The notes under the pieces were generated by a model that saw only the letters and a list, made by a program, of their open reading frames with translations, did no database searches and was not told the DNA's origin. The translations under genes and the position numbers were made by a program. From DATNPX01 sp036702975 (lineage in GTDB: Bacteria > Cyanobacteriota > Vampirovibrionia > Obscuribacterales > Obscuribacteraceae): 64,000 nt of DNA. The stretch covers positions 62,001 through 126,000 of the forward strand of contig DATNPX010000033.1 in assembly GCA_036702975.1 (NCBI GenBank). Reading direction: 5' to 3'. This document shows positions 8,921 through 17,239 of the stretch, piece after piece; the first letter of the stretch is position 1; every line of letters starts with the position of its first letter.

Positions 8921-11137
8921 GTGAGTAAGCATAACGCGCAAGACGATAAGCAAGTACATTCGCACAAAACAGAAGGTGCTCGTGCCAATCGGCTGATCGA
9001 CGAGTCAAGCACATATCTGAAACAACATGCCTACAATCCGGTCGACTGGTACCCCTGGTCTGCCGAAGCCCTGCAGGAATCACGCCAGACTAACAAGCCG
9101 ATTCTTTTGTCTATTGGTTATTCTGCGTGTCACTGGTGTCACGTTATGGCACACGAATCATTCGAGAATGATGCCACTGCAGAATTGATGAATAAATATT
9201 TCGTAAATATCAAGGTCGACCGTGAAGAGAGAACTGACCTTGATGAGATTTACATGAAGGCAGTTCAGATGATGACCGGTCATGGCGGTTGGCCGATGAC
9301 AGTATTCTTGACACCGGATTTGAAGCCGTTTTTTGGTGGCACTTATTTCCCTCCAACTGACCGCCATGGTATGCCTGGTTTTCCGAAGCTGCTTAAAGCG
9401 CTAGCTAAGGCTTGGGAAGAGCAGCGTGAGGACATCGTGTCCAACTCAGAGGAGTTGACCCAACATCTTATTTCGATGGAGCGGTTGCCTCGCGATCCAG
9501 ATGCTAGTGAATCTGCGATCAACCCAGAGACAATCGAGAATGCTGTCGAAAAACTGCTGAAGACTTTCGACAGCAAGTGGGGTGGCTTTGGCGGCGCGCC
9601 GAAGTTTCCGCATAGTTTTAGCTTGAACTTGGCAATGCGCTATATCAAAGGTGGTGGGGATAGGGGCACGAAAGAGAATTGCGTCGAGCTGGTAAGAACA
9701 TCACTTGACCGCATGGCGGACGGTGGTATTCATGATCAGATAGGTGGCGGCTTTGCTCGCTACTCGACCGACCGGGAATGGCTGGTTCCGCACTTTGAAA
9801 AGATGCTCTACGACAATGCTCTTTTGGCGGTCACTTACATAGACGGTTATCTTTTATTCGGGCGCGACTATTGGAAGCGAGCTGCCGAGAAGATCTTCGA
9901 ATTTGTTCTTGCTGAGCTGCGCACCAAAGACGGTGCATTCTATTCGAGTCTAGATGCAGACAGTGATGGCGAAGAGGGAAAATTTTATGTATGGACCGAA
10001 AAGGAACTGAAAGAGATCTTGACGCCGACTGATTTTGCTTTTGTGCGTGATCTCTTTGCAGTCACTGAACATGGCAATTTCGAGCATGGCACTAATGTGT
10101 TGCATTTGCACAAACCTCTTGAGGAAATCCTTGCAAACAAAAATCTCAAAGAATCCGAGCTATGGATGAAGTTTGAAGGTATCCGCCAAATTTTGCTTCG
10201 CGAGCGAGAACAACGCGTGCGTCCAGGACGAGACGAGAAGGTTCTCACCAGCTGGAACAGTTTGATGATCACGGCTTTTGTCAACGGATACCGTGCTTTC
10301 GGCGAAGACTTATATCTGGAAGCGGCCAAAGAAGCTGCCAACTTCATACTGAGAGAGTTGGTTTCAGATGAAGGCAAATTGTTGCGCACCTGGGGTGATG
10401 GCAAAGCCAAATTGAATGGCTACCTGGACGACTACGCCTACTTTACTGAAGCTTTGCTCGAGATTGCATCGGTAGATGATGACCCTCACTGGTTCGTGGA
10501 TGCCTGCCGGTTTGCTGAGGCGATAATTTCTGAATTTTGGGATAAGGACGAAGACACGTTGTGTTACATATCCAAAGACCACGAACAGCTTATCTCTAAG
10601 CCGAGAAGTTTTTATGATGGTGCTATTCCGTCGGGAACTTCTGTGTCAATATTTTGTTTCTTACGGATCGGGAAACTGACTAACGATAAAGGTTATCTGG
10701 AACTTGCCGAGAAACTGTTGGACCAATACGCTTCGTTTGCCGGAAAGTATCCGGATCAGTTCAGTAACTTATTGTGCGCGATGGACTTTTTTCTTGCTAA
10801 CGGACCAGAGATCGTTTGCCTAGAGCGGGCTAATGATGAGTTCTACAGAGACATCGCTCGCGAACACGTATTAACTATCAATGAGAGATACATACCGAAT
10901 AAAGTTGTGCTTATAGATAGCATCATGGAAGGTGAAAAGACCAGCAGATTGGCTAGGGAGTTAAAGGATAAGCTGGAAGTCGAATCACCGCTTCTGCAAG
11001 GACGAGGTTTGATTGAGGGACAGCCAACCATCTACATTTGCCGTGATTTTGCATGTGAGCGACCGATTTTCGATATGATTGCGCTAAAAGAAAAGATCAA
11101 AGAGCTGGCGGCAGTCGATGTTACTTTGAAAGCATGA
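8921..11137 (+). CDS. YyaL/DUF255-family thioredoxin-fold protein
   Basis: A soluble 738-residue protein of the family that includes bacterial YyaL and animal SPATA20. The N-terminal thioredoxin-like domain has the CHWC active-site motif (C70, C73) in SIGYSACHWCHVMAHESF and the family block GGWPMTVFLTPD, FFGGTYFPP. The rest is an alpha/alpha-barrel resembling N-acylglucosamine 2-epimerase or glycoside hydrolase folds (for example WGGFGGAPKFPH, RPGRDEKVLTSWN). The start is GTG at 8921 after GAGGGAGCGAA. It ends with an ATGA overlap with the next gene. The biochemical role of the family is not settled; a redox or sugar-related role fits neighbouring trxB and glycosyltransferases. Confidence 0.92.
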   Translation: MSKHNAQDDKQVHSHKTEGARANRLIDESSTYLKQHAYNPVDWYPWSAEALQESRQTNKPILLSIGYSACHWCHVMAHESFENDATAELMNKYFVNIKVDREERTDLDEIYMKAVQMMTGHGGWPMTVFLTPDLKPFFGGTYFPPTDRHGMPGFPKLLKALAKAWEEQREDIVSNSEELTQHLISMERLPRDPDASESAINPETIENAVEKLLKTFDSKWGGFGGAPKFPHSFSLNLAMRYIKGGGDRGTKENCVELVRTSLDRMADGGIHDQIGGGFARYSTDREWLVPHFEKMLYDNALLAVTYIDGYLLFGRDYWKRAAEKIFEFVLAELRTKDGAFYSSLDADSDGEEGKFYVWTEKELKEILTPTDFAFVRDLFAVTEHGNFEHGTNVLHLHKPLEEILANKNLKESELWMKFEGIRQILLREREQRVRPGRDEKVLTSWNSLMITAFVNGYRAFGEDLYLEAAKEAANFILRELVSDEGKLLRTWGDGKAKLNGYLDDYAYFTEALLEIASVDDDPHWFVDACRFAEAIISEFWDKDEDTLCYISKDHEQLISKPRSFYDGAIPSGTSVSIFCFLRIGKLTNDKGYLELAEKLLDQYASFAGKYPDQFSNLLCAMDFFLANGPEIVCLERANDEFYRDIAREHVLTINERYIPNKVVLIDSIMEGEKTSRLARELKDKLEVESPLLQGRGLIEGQPTIYICRDFACERPIFDMIALKEKIKELAAVDVTLKA

Positions 11138-11883
11138 GCATTTTTGTTCTAGTCCATGGCGCATTTCTGGGAAGGTTCTGTTGGGATCTTCTTGTGCCGG
11201 AGCTGCACAACCTTGGCCATCAAACTGTCGCTTTCGATTTACCAATTGAGGTGCCTGAGCTTGGCGCCGAAGCCTATGCCGAATTCACGTTAAAAGAGAT
11301 CGAGCGGCAGCTGAGTGGTGTCTTATCGTCACCACCAGTTCTCGTTGGTCATTCCATGGGCGGACTTGTCATTCCCTTGGTCGCTCAGGAGATCGAGGTT
11401 TCAGGTTGCGTCTATCTAGCCGCTGCCTTACCCAAGCCTGGCGCCTCATTTATGGAGCGAGCTCGCAGTGTTGAATCAGATGTCTTTCTGACTGAAGGTG
11501 ACGTAAATCCATACTTGCAGCGCGATCTGGCTGACCGCTATTGGTTTCACGATTGCAGCAAAGAGGTTGCCGCTTGGGCGCGCGAAAAGATAAGACCCCA
11601 TAATTCGGCTCGCATTATATTTGAACAGTCTCCAATCAAAAAGCTCCCAGAGGTTCCTGCCTGTTCAATCGTTGGCGCCCAAGAGCGATTGTTGTCACCG
11701 GTTTGGTCAAGGCGTATGTCTCAAGAACTGCTGGGTGTGCAGTCAATTGATGTTGAAGCCGGGCACTGTCCACAGATTTCCCAGGCGAAAAAAGTGGCAG
11801 AAATATTGCATGATTTCGCATCGGCCCCTGCCCCCAGTGACAAGAGTAGTAGCGGAAGCCAGACCGCAAAGACAAGGCACTAA
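11134..11883 (+). CDS. Alpha/beta hydrolase (esterase-like)
   Basis: A 249-residue cytoplasmic alpha/beta-fold hydrolase. It begins at once with the family strand MSIFVLVHGAF (HG oxyanion motif). The nucleophile elbow is VGHSMGG (S74), and the catalytic His is in VEAGHCPQ near residue 213. Small plant-esterase/methylesterase-like hydrolases have the same plan. The start overlaps the preceding stop by 4 nt (ATGA), indicating translational coupling with the YyaL-type gene. The last 25 residues are Ser/Pro-rich and probably flexible. The substrate is unknown. Confidence 0.88.
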   Translation: MSIFVLVHGAFLGRFCWDLLVPELHNLGHQTVAFDLPIEVPELGAEAYAEFTLKEIERQLSGVLSSPPVLVGHSMGGLVIPLVAQEIEVSGCVYLAAALPKPGASFMERARSVESDVFLTEGDVNPYLQRDLADRYWFHDCSKEVAAWAREKIRPHNSARIIFEQSPIKKLPEVPACSIVGAQERLLSPVWSRRMSQELLGVQSIDVEAGHCPQISQAKKVAEILHDFASAPAPSDKSSSGSQTAKTRH

Positions 11884-11910
11884 ACGGTTTACGGAGAGAT
11901 TCTAGTCGCT

Positions 11911-13059
11911 GTGAGTGATTGGAGACGACAGAAGTTAAAGTCGAGGATGCTTGCTTTCGCCGCTGCTTATGTGCTTGTGCAGGTATTTTCCCTAAGAAGT
12001 GCTGCCGCCGGAGAAATTGCTGTTGATAGCTCTGCTTCGAATAGCTCTGCTTCGAATTGTTGCGCCGCTGAAACTGACGATTCCGTTCAGCTGCGTCGAA
12101 TCGAAAGTGCTCGCTTTCTGACTGAGAGAGCGAAAAGGCTGACAGAACTTACCAATGCTCTGGAAAGATGGACAATCGCTGAGTCTCGAATTCCTTTTGT
12201 CAAAGAACAACCGCAAGTTGACGCAGAAAAAGGCGGTGTTGAGGAATCAGTAAATCTAAAGAAACAGTCTGCTGAGAGTTTTCAGGACCTTTTTCAAGCT
12301 TATCAAACTGCTAGACGGCAATATCTGCAACACAAGCTGCTTTACGACGAACATGTAGCCGTATTTCACCGTCAAGCAACACAATCGCAGGCTCAGTATC
12401 AAGTCGTTGCCCCGAGCCAGACTCAGAGTTCAAGCACCGATGTTATGCCGATGCCGCAAGCTTACAGCAAGATTCGCTTGAGAGCAGAAGATGCTTGCAA
12501 TGCACTTCAGCAAACGGAATTCGCTTTATATTCTGCAGAGCAAACACTCGTTCTGGCAATCAACTATGCTGCCAAAATCAGAGGCAAGGTAACCGACCAG
12601 GTTTACTCCGATGCCTGGAATTCGGCTCAGACACAGGGCTCAAACCTTCAACGTCAAGTTGTTGATTTCGGTCACGATGTACTGAATAAGGAACAAGCTT
12701 CTACCGATCAGCTTCATCAAGCGACGCAGATCGCACAACGAGATGGAGATTTTGTACAAGCAAAGAAGACATATATGGAGGTTCAACGCAGTAGCGCGCT
12801 AAATCAGGAGGAGACCAATCGAGCGCATAAACACTCGATGTTTCTGGCTGCAGCATTGAACGCTATTCGTGTGCTCAATCCGCTATCTAATCCTAATGCA
12901 AATTCGGTTACCGCAGCCACTTCAGCCCAATCTGGGGCTTCGCCGGTAATTACCAACGATCAGATCCAAAACGAGTCGAATGCGCTCGAGCGTGAGTACA
13001 ACCAATTACAACAGCAATATGCCGCGATGGAAAAAGCAAATCCAGCCAATCGAAAGTAA
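11911..13059 (+). CDS. Secreted coiled-coil protein, unknown function
   Basis: I do not recognise a family. The 382-residue product begins with a basic segment and a hydrophobic stretch (MLAFAAAYVLVQVFSL, ending SAAAG), which reads as a signal peptide. Next is a short Ser/Ala/Asn repeat (SSASN twice) with a CC pair. The bulk is helical, Gln/Glu/Ala-rich, with coiled-coil character around residues 55 to 300. The tail (NALEREYNQLQQQYAAMEK) is another helix. The start is GTG at 11911 with GGAGAG 12 nt upstream. It may be a periplasmic or envelope structural protein. It converges on the Gly-rich secreted protein gene. Confidence 0.7.
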   Translation: MSDWRRQKLKSRMLAFAAAYVLVQVFSLRSAAAGEIAVDSSASNSSASNCCAAETDDSVQLRRIESARFLTERAKRLTELTNALERWTIAESRIPFVKEQPQVDAEKGGVEESVNLKKQSAESFQDLFQAYQTARRQYLQHKLLYDEHVAVFHRQATQSQAQYQVVAPSQTQSSSTDVMPMPQAYSKIRLRAEDACNALQQTEFALYSAEQTLVLAINYAAKIRGKVTDQVYSDAWNSAQTQGSNLQRQVVDFGHDVLNKEQASTDQLHQATQIAQRDGDFVQAKKTYMEVQRSSALNQEETNRAHKHSMFLAAALNAIRVLNPLSNPNANSVTAATSAQSGASPVITNDQIQNESNALEREYNQLQQQYAAMEKANPANRK

Positions 13060-13120
13060 TTGTGGCGCCGCATCGGGCTCAAGCTCGGAAGCAACAGCTT
13101 GATTTAAAGTCATGCCGAGT

Positions 13121-14719
13121 TCAGCTGCCAGATGGCGTTGCTGCGTTCTGTTCATGGCTCTGATTGTTGCCGGCGCCGGTTTTTTCGCTGGGCTTCGGCA
13201 ATCGAATCAACGCCATTTGTTGGGTCTGTTCGGCTCCAAACTGCACTACGACCTTGCTGTCTTTTTTTGCAATTTCTTGGAAATTGGTTTCGAAAATGGT
13301 CGTCGGGTTATTCCCAACGTACCAGGAGATCTGACCTGATTTCTTGTCTAGAGCGCCCTGTAATGGTGACTTTTCATTGGTAATCTGATTCATGTAATTA
13401 CCTTTGATGATGCCGTCTTTGTTGATTGCTAGTTGAAAAAGCGTCGTTGACGATTTCTGTCCAGGCTCAACTAGTGAGTAGACGCCCAACGGCTGCCATT
13501 TTTCCACAGGTGCTGCGGCAGACGATAGTGCTGATAGATTTGCTACGCCATTGGCAGTTGCGGCCGCACCTTGTTCTTGACCTGCAGCTCCAGCTAGTCC
13601 TCTTTCCTTGATAAGACTCTCCAGGTTTGCCAGTCCTGCGCCGCTTGAATTAGCCAACTGGGCGAGTTTAGCCAAATCCGCCGGGTTGAGGTTACCAGCT
13701 TCGGTATTTGCCAGTCCGGCTCCTGCACCACCACCAGTGGCGCTACCCAATCCAAGACCGCCGCCGGTTGCGACTCCAGTAGCAGCACTTGTGCTAGCGC
13801 CTGCACCGCCTGCAAGTTTTTGCTCCATGATTTGAGCAAGCTGAGAACCTGCGCTCAGATTCGCAGCAGCTGCAGTTGCATTGGCTGCTGCTGTGGTTGC
13901 ATTGGCTGCTGCTGTCGTGGCATTGGCGGTGGCAGCTAGTTGCTGCGCCTGTGCGTAGTATTGACTTTGGGGCACACCGTTTATGTATACGTTGTCACCC
14001 TGATAAGTGACGTTTGTTGTGGTCTTCTTGTTCGAACTGGCGAGCGCTTCTATGCCGAGAAAGTCCACCATCGTAGACATCCCCATGAATGTCCACATAC
14101 TAGCTTCCATGAACCCGGGAGCGTACCAACCTCCCGGGTAGCCATAAAAGCCATAGTGGTAACCATAGTACGGATGGTAGCCGTAAGCACCATAGCCATA
14201 TGGGTGATAGCCATAACCGTAACCATGATAGCCGTAGGCGCCGTATGGGTGGTAGCCGTAGGCGTCTGCGTGATAGCCCTCGGCATGATAACCATTCGCG
14301 ACGTTGTTGTGCCCGTAATTATAGTTATTGACCGTCGTATTGTGGTCGAAAGTGTTGCCACTGCCTTGCACGTTTGTTCTGTTGCTGTCGAAGTCGTTGA
14401 CGTGAGCATTGTTAACGTGACCTTCGCCGGCTGCACCACCGAAGCCACCATCTGCACCAAGGTTTGGGTGATTGCTCGCAAATGAGCCAGCATGCTCATA
14501 CCCGCCTCCGCTCGGCGTAAAGGCTCCTCGGTCAAACCCGCGGTCGAAATCTCCGAAGGAGCCGAATGAATGATCGAATCCGTGTCCACCCCAACTATGT
14601 TCACCGCCAAACCCGCCGCCTTCATGAAAGCCACCGAATCCCCCACCACCGCGAGCAAAGACCGGCACTGTGAAACTCAATGCAAGCGTGGTTGCCAAAA
14701 GCATTCTGATTGTTTTCAT
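13121..14719 (-). CDS. Secreted Gly/His/Tyr-rich protein with C-terminal beta domain
   Basis: A 532-residue exported protein in four parts. A signal peptide (ends PVFARG) is followed by a Gly/Phe/His-rich segment. Residues 145 to 205 form a Tyr-His-Gly-Tyr repeat tract. A middle region has Ala/Thr/Asn repeats (AANATTAA repeated around 265 to 290), then Ala/Gly-rich sequence. The C-terminal 110 residues look like a compact beta domain (LGVYSLVEPGQ, GIIKGNYMNQITNE, GQISWYVGNNP, QMALIRLPKP). From memory, similar C-terminal domains occur in planctomycete putative surface proteins; not verified. GGGAGAG lies 6 nt before the ATG. It forms a pair with the secreted SnoaL-like gene upstream (15-nt gap). 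Surface or matrix role is inferred. Confidence 0.75.
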   Translation of the reverse strand: MKTIRMLLATTLALSFTVPVFARGGGGFGGFHEGGGFGGEHSWGGHGFDHSFGSFGDFDRGFDRGAFTPSGGGYEHAGSFASNHPNLGADGGFGGAAGEGHVNNAHVNDFDSNRTNVQGSGNTFDHNTTVNNYNYGHNNVANGYHAEGYHADAYGYHPYGAYGYHGYGYGYHPYGYGAYGYHPYYGYHYGFYGYPGGWYAPGFMEASMWTFMGMSTMVDFLGIEALASSNKKTTTNVTYQGDNVYINGVPQSQYYAQAQQLAATANATTAAANATTAAANATAAAANLSAGSQLAQIMEQKLAGGAGASTSAATGVATGGGLGLGSATGGGAGAGLANTEAGNLNPADLAKLAQLANSSGAGLANLESLIKERGLAGAAGQEQGAAATANGVANLSALSSAAAPVEKWQPLGVYSLVEPGQKSSTTLFQLAINKDGIIKGNYMNQITNEKSPLQGALDKKSGQISWYVGNNPTTIFETNFQEIAKKDSKVVVQFGAEQTQQMALIRLPKPSEKTGAGNNQSHEQNAATPSGS

Positions 14720-14734
14720 GTGAAACTCTCCCGT

Positions 14735-15703
14735 CTATTTGGTGGCGTCTGCTGTAGCTTGTAGTCGCTTTACTTTGAGCGGAGTTGTGTCCGGAATAGG
14801 AATCCCACCAATGTGTCTGTCGACGGATTGCCAGCTAAAACCGTTCGGACCGATATCGCCTAAGACAGTGGTGGCGTTTGATATCCTGCCATCAGACTCG
14901 ATACCATTGGCGTCAACCAACCACCTATCTGGCTTTCGATACCAGCTGCCAAATCCATAACTTCCTGACGATGATATATGCCACGACAACGGACGATGCG
15001 TATTCGAATCAAAGCCGATAACTTGCAAGTCGATCTCTGTGGGCGCGTTGGGGCGAGCAATCTCATAGCGGCATTCTATGAGGCGCTTGTCTGCGTCCCA
15101 GTGAGATTTCATAGTTACTCGTGCGCCGTTATTTTCTGCTTCCCAATTACCAACGATCCAGGCAAGATCAGATAGACTCTGTGTTGGAACCTTATCATCG
15201 TCTGTGAACGGGACTTCCGTGGCTGACTCTATGAGCCAATTTCCGTCACGCTTAACCAGTAAGATAACGTACCGGGTTTCGGCAATCTTTGTTTCACCGA
15301 CAAGGACCTTCCCTTCAGTTATTGCAATGTCGCTTGACAAAAGTTTTGTCGTTTCTGGAACTAATTCGACGTTGCGTTTGCCTTCTTCTCCAAATAGTGA
15401 GGCAAAGCGTTTCTGTAGCATCGCGCGTCCAACAAACTTTTGTCCGTCTTTGTCGACGTACTGACCGGTCGAAGACCACAGGCTAGACAGTGCCATAGCG
15501 TCTGAATTTGCCAGGGCTTTCGCCAGTAACGAGATTTGTGAAAGGACGGGAGCAACGTCAGGCGAGCTGCTTGTCGTCACCGTTGACGTCGTCATGCTTG
15601 CTGTTTCAGCATGCGCTGGTGAAACCGAAATAGATGCGGAGACTAAGGCCGTAGTGGCGAGTATGCTACGAAACAATCTGGACTTAGACGGCTTGCGGAT
15701 CAT
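14735..15703 (-). CDS. Secreted SnoaL/SgcJ-like (NTF2-fold) protein
   Basis: A 322-residue exported protein. Residues 1 to 32 are a signal peptide (basic MIRKPSKSR, then hydrophobic, ending SPAHAE). Residues 50 to 170 read as a SnoaL-like/DUF4440 NTF2 fold: LAKALANSDAMALSSLWSSTGQYVDKDGQKFVGR, then a repeating beta pattern to GNWLIESATEVPF. The remaining half (LAWIVGNWEAE onward) looks like a second beta-rich, lipocalin-like domain. Such proteins bind or process small ligands, but many are of unknown role. AGAGGA lies 7 nt before the ATG. It is 15 nt from the Gly/His/Tyr-rich secreted protein gene, so they are probably one operon. Confidence 0.75.
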   Translation of the reverse strand: MIRKPSKSRLFRSILATTALVSASISVSPAHAETASMTTSTVTTSSSPDVAPVLSQISLLAKALANSDAMALSSLWSSTGQYVDKDGQKFVGRAMLQKRFASLFGEEGKRNVELVPETTKLLSSDIAITEGKVLVGETKIAETRYVILLVKRDGNWLIESATEVPFTDDDKVPTQSLSDLAWIVGNWEAENNGARVTMKSHWDADKRLIECRYEIARPNAPTEIDLQVIGFDSNTHRPLSWHISSSGSYGFGSWYRKPDRWLVDANGIESDGRISNATTVLGDIGPNGFSWQSVDRHIGGIPIPDTTPLKVKRLQATADATK

Positions 15704-15899
15704 CTTTCATTCCTCTGTCAGCACGGCGTATGAGCTTCACGAAGTGGCTGCTGACACTTTCATGTCTTGAAAAGGTCACCGCAGCCTTGCGGCTATAGTA
15801 CACCACTTCGGATTCGACAGTCTCTTGACTAGGTTTGTAATTTGTTGTGTGTCTTGAATGAGAGAAAGGCACTGCCTGTAATGGCAAGGAAGTGCTATT

Positions 15900-17072
15900 T
15901 CAGGTTGGAAACATTGGTATTCTGACTGTGAACTTCGCTCCTGCATTTGGCAAATTACTGCAGGTCAAATGTCCACCATACTCTTCGACGATTTCGTTGC
16001 AGCGGGACAATTTTTCTCCGCTCTTGATCACATCGTTTGGATCGAAATAAGTTTCGTGCCAACTTTCCGCTGATGCTTCGAAGAGCTTTTCTGGGTGCTG
16101 CGGCAGAATGCCTGATCCCTGGTCGCTCACGCTCAACTCGAAGTAGTTGTTTCCGCGTATGCAACTGATTGAGATGACACCATCTGTTGGTGAATATTTG
16201 ACCGCGTTATCGAGCAAATGCTTGAGCAAAGTCTCAAATGCTTCGCGTTCAACGATTATCGAAGATGCATTCAAATCTAGATTGAAAGAAAGGTTTCGCT
16301 GAATAAAACTCTCTTTGTTAGCGGCGGCCAGGACATAACGTTCAATCACTTGCCAGAGAGGGGCATGAGTGTCAGGAGTTACCCCCTTCTGGTTCAATAT
16401 CTTAGAAGCCTGAGCGTGAGTATTATTTTCGTTGTTGTGGCCATTGAGCATGGCATCCAACCGCTCCAACATATAAGAGTTTGTTCTCATCAATTCACAG
16501 ATAGAGTTCAGTTGCTCAGTCGTATGCAATTTGGCATTGTTCCTGGTTCCAGATTCGGAACCTGTCCCAGAACTCAGTAGCATTTGGAGCAGTTTGTTAG
16601 ATTCAAGCAGCGGATTGCGTAAGTTGTGGTCTAGCACGCTGATGAAGTCTAGGCGCTGCTGATACAGCGCCTGCCTTCTCACCTCCAGCTCAGCCATACG
16701 CCTTTGCGACAAGTTGACGACGACAGCTACTGTACTTTTAAACACACCATCAGCAGAGCATATAGCTGCTCCACTAACTGAAATGGGGATGATTGTGCCG
16801 CTTTTGCTGATCCAGTTATATTCGACGTCTTTGGCGACGCCAGTCTTTTGGAAAATCGGAAACCGTTTTTCGAAACGCTCTCTGTCGGCTTCAGCCAAAA
16901 GATCGTGAAACTTTAGCTTACCAACGACCTCTTCCCGTTCATAGCCCAACCAGTCTAATTCAGTTTGACTGATTTTGAGAAACTGCCCATCGGAACCTAG
17001 CGAATGAAACCCTAACCCTGGATTGGCTGTAATAATTTCAGATACAGTATTGAGCGAGTTACTGTTGGGCAT
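15900..17072 (-). CDS. PAS-domain sensor histidine kinase (cytoplasmic)
   Basis: A 390-residue two-component sensor without membrane spans. Residues 10 to 130 form a PAS domain (LDWLGYEREEVVGKLKFHDLL, then SGTIIPISVSG). A dimerisation/phosphoacceptor helix follows with H-box FISVLDHNLRNPL, near residue 150. The ATPase domain carries the N-box HLLDNAVKYSP, the G1 box VSDQGSGIL and a late GGHLTCSNLPNAGAKFTVRIP. The residue after the phosphoacceptor His is Asn, not the usual Glu/Asp that helps dephosphorylate the partner, so phosphatase activity may be weak. No response regulator is adjacent. The upstream 167 nt hold an AT-rich TTATAAA stretch that might be its promoter. Confidence 0.9.
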   Translation of the reverse strand: MPNSNSLNTVSEIITANPGLGFHSLGSDGQFLKISQTELDWLGYEREEVVGKLKFHDLLAEADRERFEKRFPIFQKTGVAKDVEYNWISKSGTIIPISVSGAAICSADGVFKSTVAVVVNLSQRRMAELEVRRQALYQQRLDFISVLDHNLRNPLLESNKLLQMLLSSGTGSESGTRNNAKLHTTEQLNSICELMRTNSYMLERLDAMLNGHNNENNTHAQASKILNQKGVTPDTHAPLWQVIERYVLAAANKESFIQRNLSFNLDLNASSIIVEREAFETLLKHLLDNAVKYSPTDGVISISCIRGNNYFELSVSDQGSGILPQHPEKLFEASAESWHETYFDPNDVIKSGEKLSRCNEIVEEYGGHLTCSNLPNAGAKFTVRIPMFPT

Positions 17073-17239
17073 AGCGCAGATCCGGCAGACTCCACCATTG
17101 TCGTATACCCAACCTCAAGCGGGATCACCCGTTGGTGGTGAGTTTATAACAAACTTTTGCAGACTATTGTATACGTCTGTTTCGGTGAGATGCCGGTTGT
17201 CATAAATGCCGCTTCAGTCCTCGTTCTTCGAGCATGAAG

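Noticed and set aside
13594..14658. Alternative-frame ORFs across the Gly/His/Tyr-rich gene
   Set aside because: Both strands of this repeat DNA stay open by composition; only the frame with a signal peptide and ribosome binding site is credible.
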